DNA from: Acetobacter okinawensis JCM 25146
GTDB lineage: Bacteria; Pseudomonadota; Alphaproteobacteria; Acetobacterales; Acetobacteraceae
Assembly (NCBI RefSeq): GCF_000613865.1
Contig: NZ_BAJU01000024.1
Span: forward strand, 1 to 40,061
Direction of reading: 5' to 3'
Length of the DNA stretch: 40,061 bases
Positions 8,130 through 17,868 of this stretch are shown here, piece after piece. The notes beneath the pieces are model-generated. The model saw nothing but the letters and a program-made list of their open reading frames with translations, was not told where the DNA came from and ran no database searches. The position numbers and the translations under genes were made by a program. How positions within the stretch are numbered: the stretch's first letter is position 1; the number at the start of each line of letters is the position of its first letter.

Positions 8130-10636
8130 GGCATGGTCACCGCAAGGTTGAAGAAGACGCTGCGTCCGGGGTTGCGCCAGTAAAGGGGGGTGCCATCGTA
8201 ATTCTGGTTCCCCGCAAAGTTGCTGACAGAACGGTTGTTGAACAGATTGCCAATTTTAAGGCTTGGCGTAATCTCGCGGAAAACGCTGCCAATATTATGG
8301 ATGCGCCAGCCCATGGCAAGGTCGGCGGTTGTGTTGGAGCCAATTTTGTACTGGTTGGCAAACTGCGTGTTGCCAGCGGAGTTGGTGGTGCTGTCCAGCC
8401 CCCAGTGTTTGCCAACATATTTGCCGATAATGGAAAAATACGCGCCTTTTTCGTTTTCATACAGCAGACCAAAGGAGGCCAGCATGTTGGGGCTGGAGGC
8501 AACGCTGACCTGTGTATGTTTGTATTTGGCGCTGTTTACGCTGTAATTGCCGTAAAGGGACAGGCCATAGCCGATTACATATTGCGCCTCTACCTCCAGC
8601 CCCTTGTAAATGGCGCCTCCACTGTTGACGTATGTGGTGGTGTTGCCAACGCTGGGCACGTTAATTTGTGCAGCGGCAATGTAGTTTGAAAAATTGATGT
8701 AATAGGCATCCGCCGCCAGCATCCACTTTTTGTCCCGGTAAACGGAGCCGACCTGGTAGTTCATGGTTGTCTCTGGTTTGACATTGCCAACATTGCCGAC
8801 CTGAAAAACGGAAATGGGTGGGGCCAGAAAGCCACGGGCAACCTGACCATAAACACTCCATTGCGAGAGAATGCGCTGGTTAATGGCAATGGAGGGCTGC
8901 CATGATTCAAAGGTCTGTGTGGCATCAAGCGGTTTTTTGGTGGATTTGTTCAGTGCCGCGTCATAATCGCGGTGGAAGTAAGAGTATTTGATGCCGGGCT
9001 TTATGGTCATGCCGCGCATGGGGTGTATGTCCAGCTCAAGGAAGGGCTGGAGCGTGGTGTTTGTATCGGTAATATTATAGCTGTAGGCGCTGCCCGTCTT
9101 GCCCGGAACAGGTATGCTGCCTTTGGAAAGGTCAACCGCGTAGCTCACACGTCTGTCCTTTTGCACATCCGCCCAGACGCCAAGTTGCACATCCACGTAA
9201 TGGGTTTTGGCTGTCAGGTTAAGTGTATCCCCATAATTGCGGAAGTGAGCATCTGCGTATTTACCGGGAATGTCGTCGGCGTATTTGGCCACTTTTTTGC
9301 CTGCGGCGTTGTAAAAGGTCACACCGTTGGCGGCGAGCGATGTCTCGCTGGCATCAGTGGATTCCGTGTATTCATGCTCAAATCCAGTGGTGTACACGGA
9401 GTTTTGCAGGCTAAGCCAGTCATTCAGCCGGGTCTTGAGCGCAATGTAGCTGAAGTCGGATGTGTAGGTGCTGGGGTTGTAGCCGTAATAGCACTGCCTG
9501 CTCGGGTCATTGCACAGGCCGTAGTTTTTCCCGCTTCTGTCGTATTCGGCCAGTGTGGCACCCTGCGTGGTGTACTGCCACTCCTTGTTATAGGTTGTCT
9601 GGATTGTCAGTTGCGTGTCCGGGGCGAGCTGTATTTCGTCCTTGAACATGATGTTGGAGCGTTTTTCGTAGGAGTTGGTCAGGTAGCCGTCCGTTTCCTC
9701 GTGCTGCATGTCTAGCACGGCTTTGCCAAAACGGGTTTTACCGCTGTCCAGCTCCAGCCCGCCTGCACGGGTGTTAAAGCTGCCATAGGTGCCATAAAGC
9801 TGCACCCCCGCGCGGGAGGGCGGTGTTTTGGAGCGAAAACCCACCGTGCCGCCAAAGGTCGCATTGCCAATGGTGGAGGCCGTGCCGGGGCCACGGTCGA
9901 TCTGTGCTTCGCCCAGAAAGTGCGAGATAAACAAAGAGGATGTCGTATGGTGCAGGTCCGATGAATCCCCAAAGGGAATGCCATCGTACGTCATGTTGTA
10001 CTGCCCGTCCTGAAAACCGCGCAGGCTCATGGTTTCTGCCTTGCCCATGCCCGGCCCGTTGGGGTTCTGGGTCCATATGCTGGGCTGGAACTTGATAATA
10101 TCATCCACGCTGGCCAGCGGGATGATGTTGTTGTTGATGAAGTTGCTTTGAATGCGCGACGTCGGCTCCGTAATGTCGAGCGGCACCACTGCGGGGGACA
10201 ACCGCATGGCGCGACCCAGAACCGTTATATGTTCATTTGTGTTCACTTCTTTTTTTAAAGACGTTGTGTGGGTCTTAGCTTTTGTGGGTGCTGTTGGGGT
10301 TTTGCGCAGGATCAGCATGTTCTTCTGTCGTCCGTCCACGCTCAGCCCGGTGCCCTGTAACAGGTGCCCCAGCGCAACATCTGGCTCCATTGTGCCGTAA
10401 ACCGGGGCAGAGGTGGCCTGAGCGGCCAGAGAACTGTCCAGCGCCACCTGCTGCGCGGACTGGCGGCTGAAGGTGACAACCGTCTGGTTCAGTGGCCCTG
10501 CGGGAATGGCAAAATGCATGGGTGCTGCCAGCGCATGGGAGGCGGACAGAACGGATACGCCACAAAGGCCAAGGGTAAGGGAGGAAAGGCGGAAGGAAAA
10601 AGACTGCACGGTAGTTGCCCTGCTTGTGACGAACAT
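8126..10636 (-). CDS. TonB-dependent receptor with STN signalling domain (FecA-type transducer)
   Basis: The protein has about 836 residues. A signal peptide (SLTLGLCGVSVLSASHALA) is followed by an N-terminal secretin/TonB short domain (~40-110: FAIPAGPLNQTVVTFSRQSA ... VALGHLLQGTGLSV). Next are a TonB box-like HITVLGRA, the plug domain (MSLRGFQDGQYNMTYDGIPFG; IDRGPGTASTIGNATFGG) and a 22-strand-type barrel ending in an aromatic residue region (SVFFNLAVTMP). The STN domain marks it as a transducer that signals to the FecR-like protein encoded immediately upstream. The frame opens at 10651 with TTG. I prefer the ATG at 10636; a GTG at 10609 has a better SD. The co-encoded phytase suggests a phosphorylated or phytate-like ligand, which is inference. 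Confidence 0.9.
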   Translation of the reverse strand: MFVTSRATTVQSFSFRLSSLTLGLCGVSVLSASHALAAPMHFAIPAGPLNQTVVTFSRQSAQQVALDSSLAAQATSAPVYGTMEPDVALGHLLQGTGLSVDGRQKNMLILRKTPTAPTKAKTHTTSLKKEVNTNEHITVLGRAMRLSPAVVPLDITEPTSRIQSNFINNNIIPLASVDDIIKFQPSIWTQNPNGPGMGKAETMSLRGFQDGQYNMTYDGIPFGDSSDLHHTTSSLFISHFLGEAQIDRGPGTASTIGNATFGGTVGFRSKTPPSRAGVQLYGTYGSFNTRAGGLELDSGKTRFGKAVLDMQHEETDGYLTNSYEKRSNIMFKDEIQLAPDTQLTIQTTYNKEWQYTTQGATLAEYDRSGKNYGLCNDPSRQCYYGYNPSTYTSDFSYIALKTRLNDWLSLQNSVYTTGFEHEYTESTDASETSLAANGVTFYNAAGKKVAKYADDIPGKYADAHFRNYGDTLNLTAKTHYVDVQLGVWADVQKDRRVSYAVDLSKGSIPVPGKTGSAYSYNITDTNTTLQPFLELDIHPMRGMTIKPGIKYSYFHRDYDAALNKSTKKPLDATQTFESWQPSIAINQRILSQWSVYGQVARGFLAPPISVFQVGNVGNVKPETTMNYQVGSVYRDKKWMLAADAYYINFSNYIAAAQINVPSVGNTTTYVNSGGAIYKGLEVEAQYVIGYGLSLYGNYSVNSAKYKHTQVSVASSPNMLASFGLLYENEKGAYFSIIGKYVGKHWGLDSTTNSAGNTQFANQYKIGSNTTADLAMGWRIHNIGSVFREITPSLKIGNLFNNRSVSNFAGNQNYDGTPLYWRNPGRSVFFNLAVTMP

Positions 10637-10727
10637 ACCGTTAAGAGTCAAAACTTCTGTATTTTCCGCTGTTTTTTTTGTTACACAAATAAGACAGGTG
10701 GAACTTTTGTAATGTAGGGTAAAGCCC

Positions 10728-11661
10728 CTAGTACAAACTCAGGGTTTGCGGAGTTTCCGCCAGTCTGGCCCCCAGTATGGTGCGGGCCGTTGCGGCAAAC
10801 TCCTCTGGCCGGGTCAGGGTGAACACGCCAGTCAGGCGGTGGCTGGCCAGCGCGGGGGACACATGGACCTGCCGTTGGTTGTAACGGTTGAAGGTGCTGG
10901 CAATGCTGGCCATGCTCTCATCATGGACTTCCAGTTGTCCCAGGCTCCATGCGTTCTGGCGTCCAGTTCCTCGGGCATCAGGCTTCGCATTTCGGGGGCT
11001 TGGGTGCCGTTCTGGGTAATCTGTGCGCCAGCACGTAGGGTCCACCACTCATCTGTGTGGTGCAGGCGCAGCCGCACGGTGCCAGATACCGCCGTAGCCA
11101 CAACCTGCGAGGGGGTGCAGGACAGAAGCAGGCGGCCCTGAGGTGCAAAAATAAGCTCGCCCGCCTTCATGATCATCCCGGTCCGGCCCATAACGCAGCA
11201 GCGCCCGCTGACCAGCCGGCTGCTCTCCAGCCCCATTTTAAGCTTGGAGTAACAATCGAGCGTAATGGTGCCAAATGCGGTGCTGAGCGGGGCGGACAGT
11301 GCATTGGCCGTGGTATAAAGACTGTTGGCCTTGCCTTGGCGCTTGGGCACAGCCAGTAGTGCACAGTGGCGGCAGCCGCCGCAAAAAAACGGCGGCGTGG
11401 CAGTGCAGGCAGGGTGGCCGGGTGGGCAACGGCAGGAGCTGTGGGGCCTTGCAGGGCTGCCAGTCTGCCGCTTGCATGCCATATGGCCTTTGCACGCAGG
11501 AAGGCTCCCTTGTGTCGTACATCCTGCTCCAGCCAATGCTGTAGTGCCTGCTGTTCGCCTGCGGATAGGGGGCCTTTGTCCAGTCTGGCCGTCCATCCTG
11601 CCGCCGCCTCGTCAGGGCTGGCGTTTGCGAGAGTGGGCGAGACGCGGGCGTCTCTCCTCAT
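10728..11661 (-). pseudogene. FecR-like anti-sigma/sigma regulator, split by two frameshifts
   Basis: Three consecutive frames together make a FecR protein of about 311 residues. The first frame has the N-terminal DUF4880 block (AAGWTARLDKGPLSAGEQQA ... FLRAKAIWH) and the RRRFFAAAAAT start of the membrane helix. The second has the FecR domain (YTTANALSAPLSTAFGTITL ... AVSGTVRLRLHH ... WTLRAGAQI). The third has the C-terminal domain (LGQLEVHDESMASIASTFNRY). Breaks lie near 11350 and 10958, and each is repaired by adding one base. The intact protein would span the inner membrane, receive the signal from the receptor STN domain and control the adjacent sigma factor. The ATG at 11661 has GGGAG upstream and overlaps the sigma-factor 3' end. 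Real decay or base-calling error are both possible. Confidence 0.82.
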
Positions 11662-12186
11662 CAACGGTCATCTCCCTGTCTGAGTCAGAATAGGCGTTGG
11701 AGAGAAAAACAAGTGCACGAGCAAGCTGTTTTTCTACAACGTTTTCAGAAATATTCAATTGTGCGGCGCATTCCTTCTGGCTCAGCCCGCGGGCCCTGCG
11801 CAGAATAAAAATATCCCTGCACCGGCTGGCAGTCTGGCTATTGTTTTTTCCAGAAAGCGCATTTCCTGCCGGGCATGCACCACCCGCTCGACCGAGGGGG
11901 TGGCATCGGCCACACTGTCGGCCTGCATAAGTGCCAGACTGGTCACGGGTACCACGCGGGCGCGCCGGTAGTGCTGCATGACAAGGTTGCGGCAGACGGA
12001 GGCAAAATAGGCGCGTGGGTTGGCAACTGCGGCATAGTCTGCCTGCGCCATGACCACATAGGCCTCGTGGATAATGTCGTCCGCCTCAATATCGCCGTAA
12101 CGGCGCAGCCATGTGCGGATATGGCCTTCGTGCGGGAGAATATGGGTGGCCAGCCAGATGCTGCATGCCTCTGTGTTGTCTAACAC
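11612..12186 (-). pseudogene. FecI-like ECF sigma factor, one frameshift
   Basis: Region 2 is in the first frame (YGDIEADDIIHEAYVVMAQA; NPRAYFASVCRNLVMQHYRR), up to EKTIARLPA. From about 11820 the next frame continues with region 4 (RDIFILRRARGLSQKECAAQ, then LNISENVVEKQLARAL), a typical FecI helix-turn-helix. Adding one base restores about 191 residues. The start is probably GTG at 12186, with AGAGGGG 6-7 bases upstream; no good ATG exists. The 3' end overlaps the FecR-like gene. In this family FecI is released by FecR on ligand binding and directs RNA polymerase to the receptor promoter downstream. The order sigma, FecR, receptor is the classic one. Confidence 0.82.
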
Positions 12187-12696
12187 GTGAACCCCTCTGC
12201 CCCGCCAGTGTGGGTGATGGGCAGGCATGTAGCAACTGCATGCCTGCACAGTGTGACAGTTGCATGACAATGGGCAGGGCAAGTGCTCACCCGGTATGGC
12301 TCAGCCCAGCTTGGCACGGGGGAGAGGATGCCCATGCGCTGTGCCGGGCTTTCATACCATCTGTACACATTATCCACAGGCTTATGCACCGGAGCATCCG
12401 CAGAATCTGTGGACGAATCTGACGTAAAGAGAATTTTTGCGCGGGCGCGCAGAATGTGCAGAGCCGCTTTGGCGGGTGGTGAGTATTTGCCTGTTTTTAA
12501 AACATGGCTGTGTTGCGTGGTGCGGAGGGCATTGAGGAGTTGCCTGACCTACACAGCAGACATCGCAAAAATAATAAATTTTTTAATACGTTATGTTCCG
12601 CCACTTCTCACCTTGAGAAACGGATTTTACTAACCAGATATTGAGGTTGAATACCTATTGTTTGAGCGTTCAACATTTTCGGTCAGGATTGTTTTC
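12187..12696. other. Divergent intergenic region
   Basis: It lies between the divergent FecI-like gene and the YfdX-family gene. It should hold both promoters. The segment 12560-12600 is AT-rich (AATAATAAATTTTTTAATA) and is the likeliest promoter area for the YfdX gene. No Fur-like box and no gene were seen. Confidence 0.5.
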
Positions 12697-13512
12697 ATGC
12701 GTTTCAAGGCATCTATGGCGGCATTGGCTGCCCTTATGGTCAGCACCACCGCAGCACACGCGGGCGTTATTCATACGGACTGGGAGAAGTTCAAGGCCGG
12801 TCGTGCGCTGCACCACCTGTCGGTTGATGGGCAGAAGGCCATGCAGGACGTGCTGGTTGCGCGTGACCTGCTGGCACAGGGCAAAACGGATGCAGCCATC
12901 CCAGCAATTTATGATGCGCAGAAGCGGTTTGTTGCGGCGCAAAAAGATAATCGGCGGTTTTATGCGGCGGAAGACCAGTTGCAGCTTTCCCCCAAGCACC
13001 CGGTCTCGGCTACGCACAAGCCTGCTACAGGTGCCATTACGTGGATTCCCGTTGGTGGCGAGTTCATTTTGACCGAAACACTGGCCCCCGACAAAAAAGC
13101 AGCAGCCCAGCAGGCCAATAAGGCGCTCAAGGCCGGGCAGAACACGCAGGCCCAGCAGGACCTGCAGGTTGTGGGGGAAGATGCGGACTTTATTATTGCC
13201 CTCGCCCCGCTGGAGCAGACCAAAAGCACCCTGTACCGCGCCCGCGTGCTGACCGAAGGCCGGCAGGCCGCTCAGGCGAAGGAAGCACTGGACCAGTTGC
13301 TGGATAGCATTGTGTTTGTGTCGGACGACTTTGTAGACCAGTCCACCAATGCCAGCGCTGCGGGTAAAGGTAAGGCCGTAGCTCAGGGAGCAGCCACCGC
13401 TACGACTGCTACTACCCCGGCACCGGCAGCACCAGTCAGCAGTGCAACAGCGCCTGTAACGGCAGCACCGGCAGCCGCTGGCAGCGATTCTGCCAAAGCG
13501 GGTGCGCAGTAA
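12697..13512 (+). CDS. YfdX family periplasmic protein
   Basis: The protein has about 271 residues from ATG 12697 (MRFKASMAALAALMVSTTAAHA is the signal peptide; the frame opens 39 bases earlier). The YfdX domain follows: SVDGQKAMQDVLVARDLLAQGKTDAA, DEDAD-like GEDADFIIALAPLEQTK, and the VFVSDDFVD block. In E. coli yfdX belongs to the EvgA acid-resistance regulon and the protein binds small molecules in the periplasm. Acid stress is a plausible role in an acetic acid producer, but the exact function is unknown. The last ~45 residues are a low-complexity Ala/Thr/Pro tail (TATTATTPAPAAPV), probably disordered. A strong terminator follows at 13553, so the gene is probably monocistronic. Confidence 0.88.
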   Translation: MRFKASMAALAALMVSTTAAHAGVIHTDWEKFKAGRALHHLSVDGQKAMQDVLVARDLLAQGKTDAAIPAIYDAQKRFVAAQKDNRRFYAAEDQLQLSPKHPVSATHKPATGAITWIPVGGEFILTETLAPDKKAAAQQANKALKAGQNTQAQQDLQVVGEDADFIIALAPLEQTKSTLYRARVLTEGRQAAQAKEALDQLLDSIVFVSDDFVDQSTNASAAGKGKAVAQGAATATTATTPAPAAPVSSATAPVTAAPAAAGSDSAKAGAQ

Positions 13513-13552
13513 AAAAGCAAGCCAAAGCAACGGTTTGTGTAAAATAAGTGGG

Positions 13553-13589
13553 GGGCTGCGTAAAAAAATACGCAGCCCTCTGTTTTTTT
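13553..13589 (+). terminator. Rho-independent terminator of the YfdX gene
   Basis: A perfect 10-bp stem (GGGCTGCGTA 13553-13562 with 13569-13578) has a loop of six A and is followed by a run of seven T (13583-13589). Confidence 0.92.
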
Positions 13590-13591
13590 GC

Positions 13592-13622
13592 TTGCGCTTT
13601 AATGAGAATCGTTCTTATTATC
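13592..13622 (+). promoter_or_regulatory. Promoter overlapped by a Fur box, driving the sRNA candidate
   Basis: A -35 like TTGCGC (13592-13597) lies 18 bases from a -10 like TATTAT (13616-13621). Between and over them lies AATGAGAATCGTTCTTATT (13601-13619), a near-perfect palindrome with 7 of 8 arm bases matching and a strong likeness to Fur operators. Binding there would block RNA polymerase. The predicted transcription start is about 13628. Confidence 0.7.
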
Positions 13623-13627
13623 AACTT

Positions 13628-13820
13628 GTCGCGGTGATGAAGGCGTTTCTGCTGGTGGGGCAAGGGGCATCACCGCGACAATCTGTGGTTGTCGTGACTA
13701 CCGTTAAAAAACTATCCCCCCGAACTTCCGGACTGTTTTGCATCCCCGGTCAGTCCGGAAGATCTCTTTCTCTCCTCCCCCTTGCCCCGCCAGCCTAAAC
13801 CCGCCTTGTGCGGGTTTTTT
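13628..13820 (+). ncRNA. Candidate Fur-repressed small RNA of about 190 nt
   Basis: The segment starts just after the Fur-overlapped promoter and ends in an intrinsic terminator. It holds a 14-bp perfect inverted repeat (13626-13639 with 13668-13681, 28-nt loop). A 10-bp perfect hairpin follows (13725-13734 with 13752-13761). After that comes an apparently unpaired C/U-rich stretch containing CTCCTCCCCC (13772-13781), which is complementary to Shine-Dalgarno sequences. The terminator is at 13797-13820. This architecture (iron-regulated promoter, stable 5' hairpin, anti-SD single strand, terminator) is that of an iron-sparing trans-acting sRNA like RyhB in logic, with no sequence likeness claimed. 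A 53-codon ORF (13637-13798) lies inside but has no SD. A short untranslated leader of the downstream receptor is the alternative, but the terminator argues against it. Confidence 0.55.
13797..13820 (+). terminator. Intrinsic terminator of the sRNA candidate
   Basis: A perfect 8-bp stem (AAACCCGC 13797-13804 with 13810-13817) has loop CTTGT, and its 3' arm runs into six T (13815-13820). Confidence 0.88.
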
Positions 13821-13899
13821 ATTGTGTTGCCATTGTGCTTGCCCAGACACGCAAAAAAGCTCCGATTGTGCGGTTTGACTGCCGGAAAATGGATGTTAT

Positions 13900-13914
13900 T
13901 GCGAGTTATTATCA
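13900..13914 (+). promoter_or_regulatory. Weaker Fur-like site upstream of the siderophore receptor
   Basis: TGCGAGTTATTATCA, read on the minus strand as TGATAATAACTCGCA, matches 11 of 14 informative Fur positions (one half-site is perfect). It lies about 105 bases before the receptor start. Confidence 0.5.
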
Positions 13915-14017
13915 TTTACAGGGTGTTTCAGATTTGATACAGGTCAAACGACTTTTGGCCTCAACCCCTCAGAGATCTTTAGGTGGTCGGTCGTTAACAC
14001 CATGAAAGATCATAAGA

Positions 14018-16377
14018 ATGTCAGTGCATCGCAGTCTTCATTCTCTTTCCATTGCGGGAACTCTCTTCCTTGCCGCGCAGGCCAACGCTGCCGATACGGG
14101 CAAGGTTGATGATGTCCGGCAGAAGAAAGACCAGCATAATCAGAAGTCCACATCCACGCAGCACGCTCAGGGTGATGGTATAGAAAGTCAGGAGGCTGAA
14201 CGCCTGACGGTAACCGGACGTGCCTTTAATACCATGCACCAGAGTCTGGGCCTGTCACGTATGCCGCAGGACGTCATGCATACGCCGCAGACAATCAACG
14301 TGGTTCCGCAAGAACTCATGCGGCAGCAGAATGTCAAATCTCTGGACGAGGCCCTGCGGGATGTGCCGGGTGTGACATCATCCATTGGCGAAGGCGCTGG
14401 TGGTATGAACGGGGACCAGTTCCTGATCCGTGGCTTTCAGGCCCAGAATGATATTTATGAAGACGGTTTGAGAGACTTTGGTGTCTATTCCCGCGATTCA
14501 TTTAATATGGAGACTGTCTCCGTTATCAAAGGTCCATCTTCGGAGGTGTTTGGTAACGGCACAACGGGTGGTGCCATTAACATGGTGACCAAAGCCCCAA
14601 CACTGACCAACCATTATGCAGCGGAATTCTCTGGTGGGTCGGGTAGTTATTACCGTGGCACATTTGACGTGAACCAGAAGCTGAATGACTCAACCGCCTT
14701 CCGCATTACCGGGATGGGGGATGAGCATAACGTTGTTGGCCGGAACTATATTTTTTCTCATCGTTGGGGTGTTGCTCCGTCCATTACATTTGGTCTGGGC
14801 AAGCGGGCAACGCTGGTTTTGCAATACATGCACCAGCAGGAAAATTCAGTGCCCGACTTTGGGGTGCCAGTGGTGACCAAACCGGGGGCGGCCTATGGCC
14901 AGCCAATTACCGAATATGGTATCCGGCGCACGAATTTTTATGGCACGGATAGCGACCAGAACGCCACCAGCGACAATATGGAAACCGCACGCTTTACCTA
15001 TAAGCTGAACGACCATATTACGTTTTATGATGATCTGCGTGGGGGACAATACTACCGCACATTTGCCGCGTCCAAGGCAACGTGTGACACAACCTGCGTG
15101 AACAATTACTTTAATGGTGACCCCGCTGCCGCGTTGGTGGCCCGGTCTGGCCCCAATGGTGCAGGTAACGGGCTAGGTGCTGGCACCTATCAGGCTCCCT
15201 TGCCTTATGAGCAGCAGAGCTGGTCGGTCCAGAATGTTGCGTCCATGGTTGCAAATTTCAAAACCGGTTTTCTCAGGCATCAGGTTGTTGCAGGGATTGA
15301 TATTGAGCGCGTCAATGACGAGCGCAAGCAGTCCACTTACCTGAACGCCAAGCCCTATGCCAGCCTGGTAAACCCCAACCCTTATGTGGGCAACCTCAAC
15401 CTTGTCTCGGGTGATTCCAATCCGGCAGGTCTGGTTAATCTGGGTGGTATTGGTGCAAAATCTGGCAGTAACGGCTATGGTTTTGATACCGGCCTGTTCC
15501 TGTTCGACCAGATATGGTTTACAAAATGGCTGTCGGTCAAGGGTGGTTTCCGCTGGGATCGCTGGCAGACTACCTACAATGTCACCGGTGGGGATGTCTC
15601 CAAATATCCTGACAAGCACTTCCACGATGTCAGCGGGGTGTTTAACCCGAATGTCAGTCTTGTCATCACGCCGGATGAACACCAGACCTACTACTTTACA
15701 TGGGCCAGTTCCACGACCCCGATGGGCATGTATGTGACCAACGGTTCTGTTCCGATCCGTCCGGGAACCAACTCTTTTGCCAGCCCTGAAACAGCACAGC
15801 TTTACGAAATTGGTGCAAAATACAGCATCCTCCATGACCGGATGGGGCTGACTGCATCCCTGTTCCGGCTTGATAAAGGGAACGCGCTGAATGCGGACCC
15901 CGTGACCGGAACCCTTGAGGCTCATCCGACAAACAGCGTAATCAGGGGCTGGAACTGTCTGTTGGTGGGGTCATCCTGCCCGGCTGGAATGTTTCTGCCA
16001 CATATGCCCTGTACGATAGCAGCACGACGGCATCTTCAACCGCCAAAAACATTGGCAAGAACGTGCAGTACGTCCCGCATAATCAGGCCACGTTATGGAC
16101 GGCTTACAATGCGTTTGCATCCAAGCCCTATAATATCATGCTTGGTGGTGGTGTAACGTGGCGTCAGCATGTCTGGCTGGATGCGGGAAATACGCTGCGT
16201 GCTCCTGCCAATCTTGACTTTAGCGCCGTGATTTCCCACCGCTTTAACGAGCATTGGAAAATTTCCATGAACGGCTACAATCTGGCCAATCGCCTTAATT
16301 ACCAGAGCCTTTTCTCCAACCGTGCTACGCCATCGACCGGGCGGATGTTCATAGGTGAACTGAGCTTTGTTTACTAA
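14018..16377 (+). pseudogene. TonB-dependent siderophore receptor (catecholate/Fiu-BfrD-like), one frameshift
   Basis: A signal peptide (MSVHRSLHSLSIAGTLFLAA...) is followed by a TonB box-like RLTVTGRAFN and a plug with hallmark blocks (TPQTINVVPQELMRQQ; DQFLIRGFQAQNDIYEDGLR; VSVIKGPSSEVFGNGTTGG). A long barrel runs to the C-terminal aromatic signature GELSFVY. No STN domain is present, so it is a plain transporter. The frame breaks near 15946 in AGGGGCTGG. One extra G restores VIRGLELSVGGVILPGWNVS and joins the rest, for about 786 residues. It probably imports ferric siderophores under Fur control (site at 13900-13914). An SD is hard to see at 14018; a second ATG at 14002 is out of frame. 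Confidence 0.88.
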
Positions 16378-16428
16378 GCAGGCAGAACACCTTGCCTTGA
16401 GGGTTGGCGTTGGTAGCGCGGGTTTATT

Positions 16429-17850
16429 CTAGCGTTCCGGCACAGCCCTGTAGGGTACAACCCCGCGGGCATTGCTGCCTGTGTCCAATACCCTGCCAGA
16501 AACGGGGAGCGAGCGGTGGCTGCACTGCTCGCGCCCGCAGGCCCGGCACCCCGGCCCAATAGGCACCACCAGCGTGTGGTCCTGTAGGTCCAGCCCTGCG
16601 GCGTAAACGGTTTTTGCTGCATCCTGTATGGTGCAGCCCAGCACCATGGCAATCTGGCGGGGGCGGTCGGCGTAGTTCAGCCCCTCGCGCCCTACGGTGC
16701 GTGCAACATTGAGGTAGATGGAATCATCCGTGGTCTGCGAAAGCTGGACCTGTATCTGCCCCGGCGTTGCAAAGGCGCGGAAGACGTTCCACAACGGGCA
16801 GGGGCCGCCAAACCGGGATTGGGAAAAACGGTTGGCCGAAAAACTTTTAAGAATATTCCCGGCAATATCCAGTTTGAGAAAATAGAAGGGAATACCCTCA
16901 GCACCAAAGCGCTGCATGGTGCTCAGCCGGTGGCAGACCTGCTCAAAGCTTACGCCAAAGTGGCGGCGCAGGTCGTCCACATCATAGCGCATGCTCTGGG
17001 CGTGCTGTAAAAACCGCGTATAGGGCAGGATGAGCGCACCAGCAAAATAGTTGCCAAGGTATACACGGGCGAGTTCCTGCGCATTGCGTTCCTTTGGCCC
17101 TTCGCGGCGCAGAATGTCGGTCATCAGGCGGTTGTGTTCCAACTGGCCGATAATCTGGGCCAGAAAAAACAGCGTGCTCTCTGGCGGCTGGTCATGGGGG
17201 AGCTGTATCTGGTGTTTGTGCCGGTCAATGCGCCATACCAGACCACGGGTGTGCATATCCGTGCTGTGGGTTATGCTCAGGCCGTGCCGTTCCTGTAAGT
17301 GGCGTACAAGGGCTGTGCTGAGTGGCTGTGTGTCCTGAATGATGGTTTCGTAAAAATCCTCTGCAGCACAGTCCAGTTCATGAAAATAATTGTGATGTTC
17401 CTGCACCCAGTTGCCAACACTCTCGTAAGGCTCCAGCGGGGGTGGGCTGCTGGCCGAAGGTGCATGCTCGCGCCGCTCCTGGTCAAAGGTATAGGCGCGG
17501 TAGAGGGTTAAAAACGCCTCGCACAGTTCTGGGCTCTGGCGTGCGGACTCCACCATTTTTGCCAGTGGCAGGGGCGCGTTTTTAAAAATCGGGTCGGCCA
17601 TGGTCTCGCGCAGGGCCTGCACGGCATGGGCTTCTCGCGTGTCGGCAAACCATGCGGGGTTCAGGGCAAAGCGTTCGCACAGGGTTTGCAGCAGGTGGTC
17701 GGGCAGGGGGCGGTGGTTGCGCTCCAGTTGGTTAAGGTAGCTGAGCGAGACGCCAATGCACTCCGCGAGGGCGGCCTGTGTCATGCTTTCACGCTGGCGG
17801 AGCTGGCGCAGCCTGTTCCCGGCAAACAGCTTGGTTTTTGTTCTGGGCAT
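16429..17850 (-). CDS. XRE-family ScfR/RamB-like regulator of short-chain fatty acid metabolism
   Basis: The 473-residue protein starts at ATG 17850 ([11 protein letters not shown]). The N-terminal XRE helix-turn-helix is at ~10-65 ([36 protein letters not shown]). The middle is an IrrE/ImmA-like region ([36 protein letters not shown]) with no clear HExxH zinc motif. The C-terminus is the short-chain-fatty-acyl regulator domain with conserved cysteines ([15 protein letters not shown]). Relatives include RamB of Corynebacterium and ScfR-type regulators. They control acetate/propionate genes and probably sense acyl-CoA-derived signals. It is divergent from prpD with about 130 bases between starts; a RamB-like TTTGCAA site lies there. 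Activator or repressor cannot be told. Confidence 0.88.
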   Translation of the reverse strand: MPRTKTKLFAGNRLRQLRQRESMTQAALAECIGVSLSYLNQLERNHRPLPDHLLQTLCERFALNPAWFADTREAHAVQALRETMADPIFKNAPLPLAKMVESARQSPELCEAFLTLYRAYTFDQERREHAPSASSPPPLEPYESVGNWVQEHHNYFHELDCAAEDFYETIIQDTQPLSTALVRHLQERHGLSITHSTDMHTRGLVWRIDRHKHQIQLPHDQPPESTLFFLAQIIGQLEHNRLMTDILRREGPKERNAQELARVYLGNYFAGALILPYTRFLQHAQSMRYDVDDLRRHFGVSFEQVCHRLSTMQRFGAEGIPFYFLKLDIAGNILKSFSANRFSQSRFGGPCPLWNVFRAFATPGQIQVQLSQTTDDSIYLNVARTVGREGLNYADRPRQIAMVLGCTIQDAAKTVYAAGLDLQDHTLVVPIGPGCRACGREQCSHRSLPVSGRVLDTGSNARGVVPYRAVPER

Positions 17851-17868
17851 GCACACCAACCTTCACAG

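Noticed and set aside
13749..13761. GGTCAGTCCGGAAG resembles the conserved GGTCAGGTCCGGAAGG of SRP RNA
   Set aside because: The arm pairs perfectly with CTTCCGGACT at 13725-13734, one base of the SRP core is missing and the flanking SRP domain is absent.
13637..13798. 53-codon ORF inside the sRNA candidate, ending exactly at the terminator stem
   Set aside because: No SD before the ATG, start buried in a 14-bp stem, product without recognisable features. Kept only as an alternative reading.
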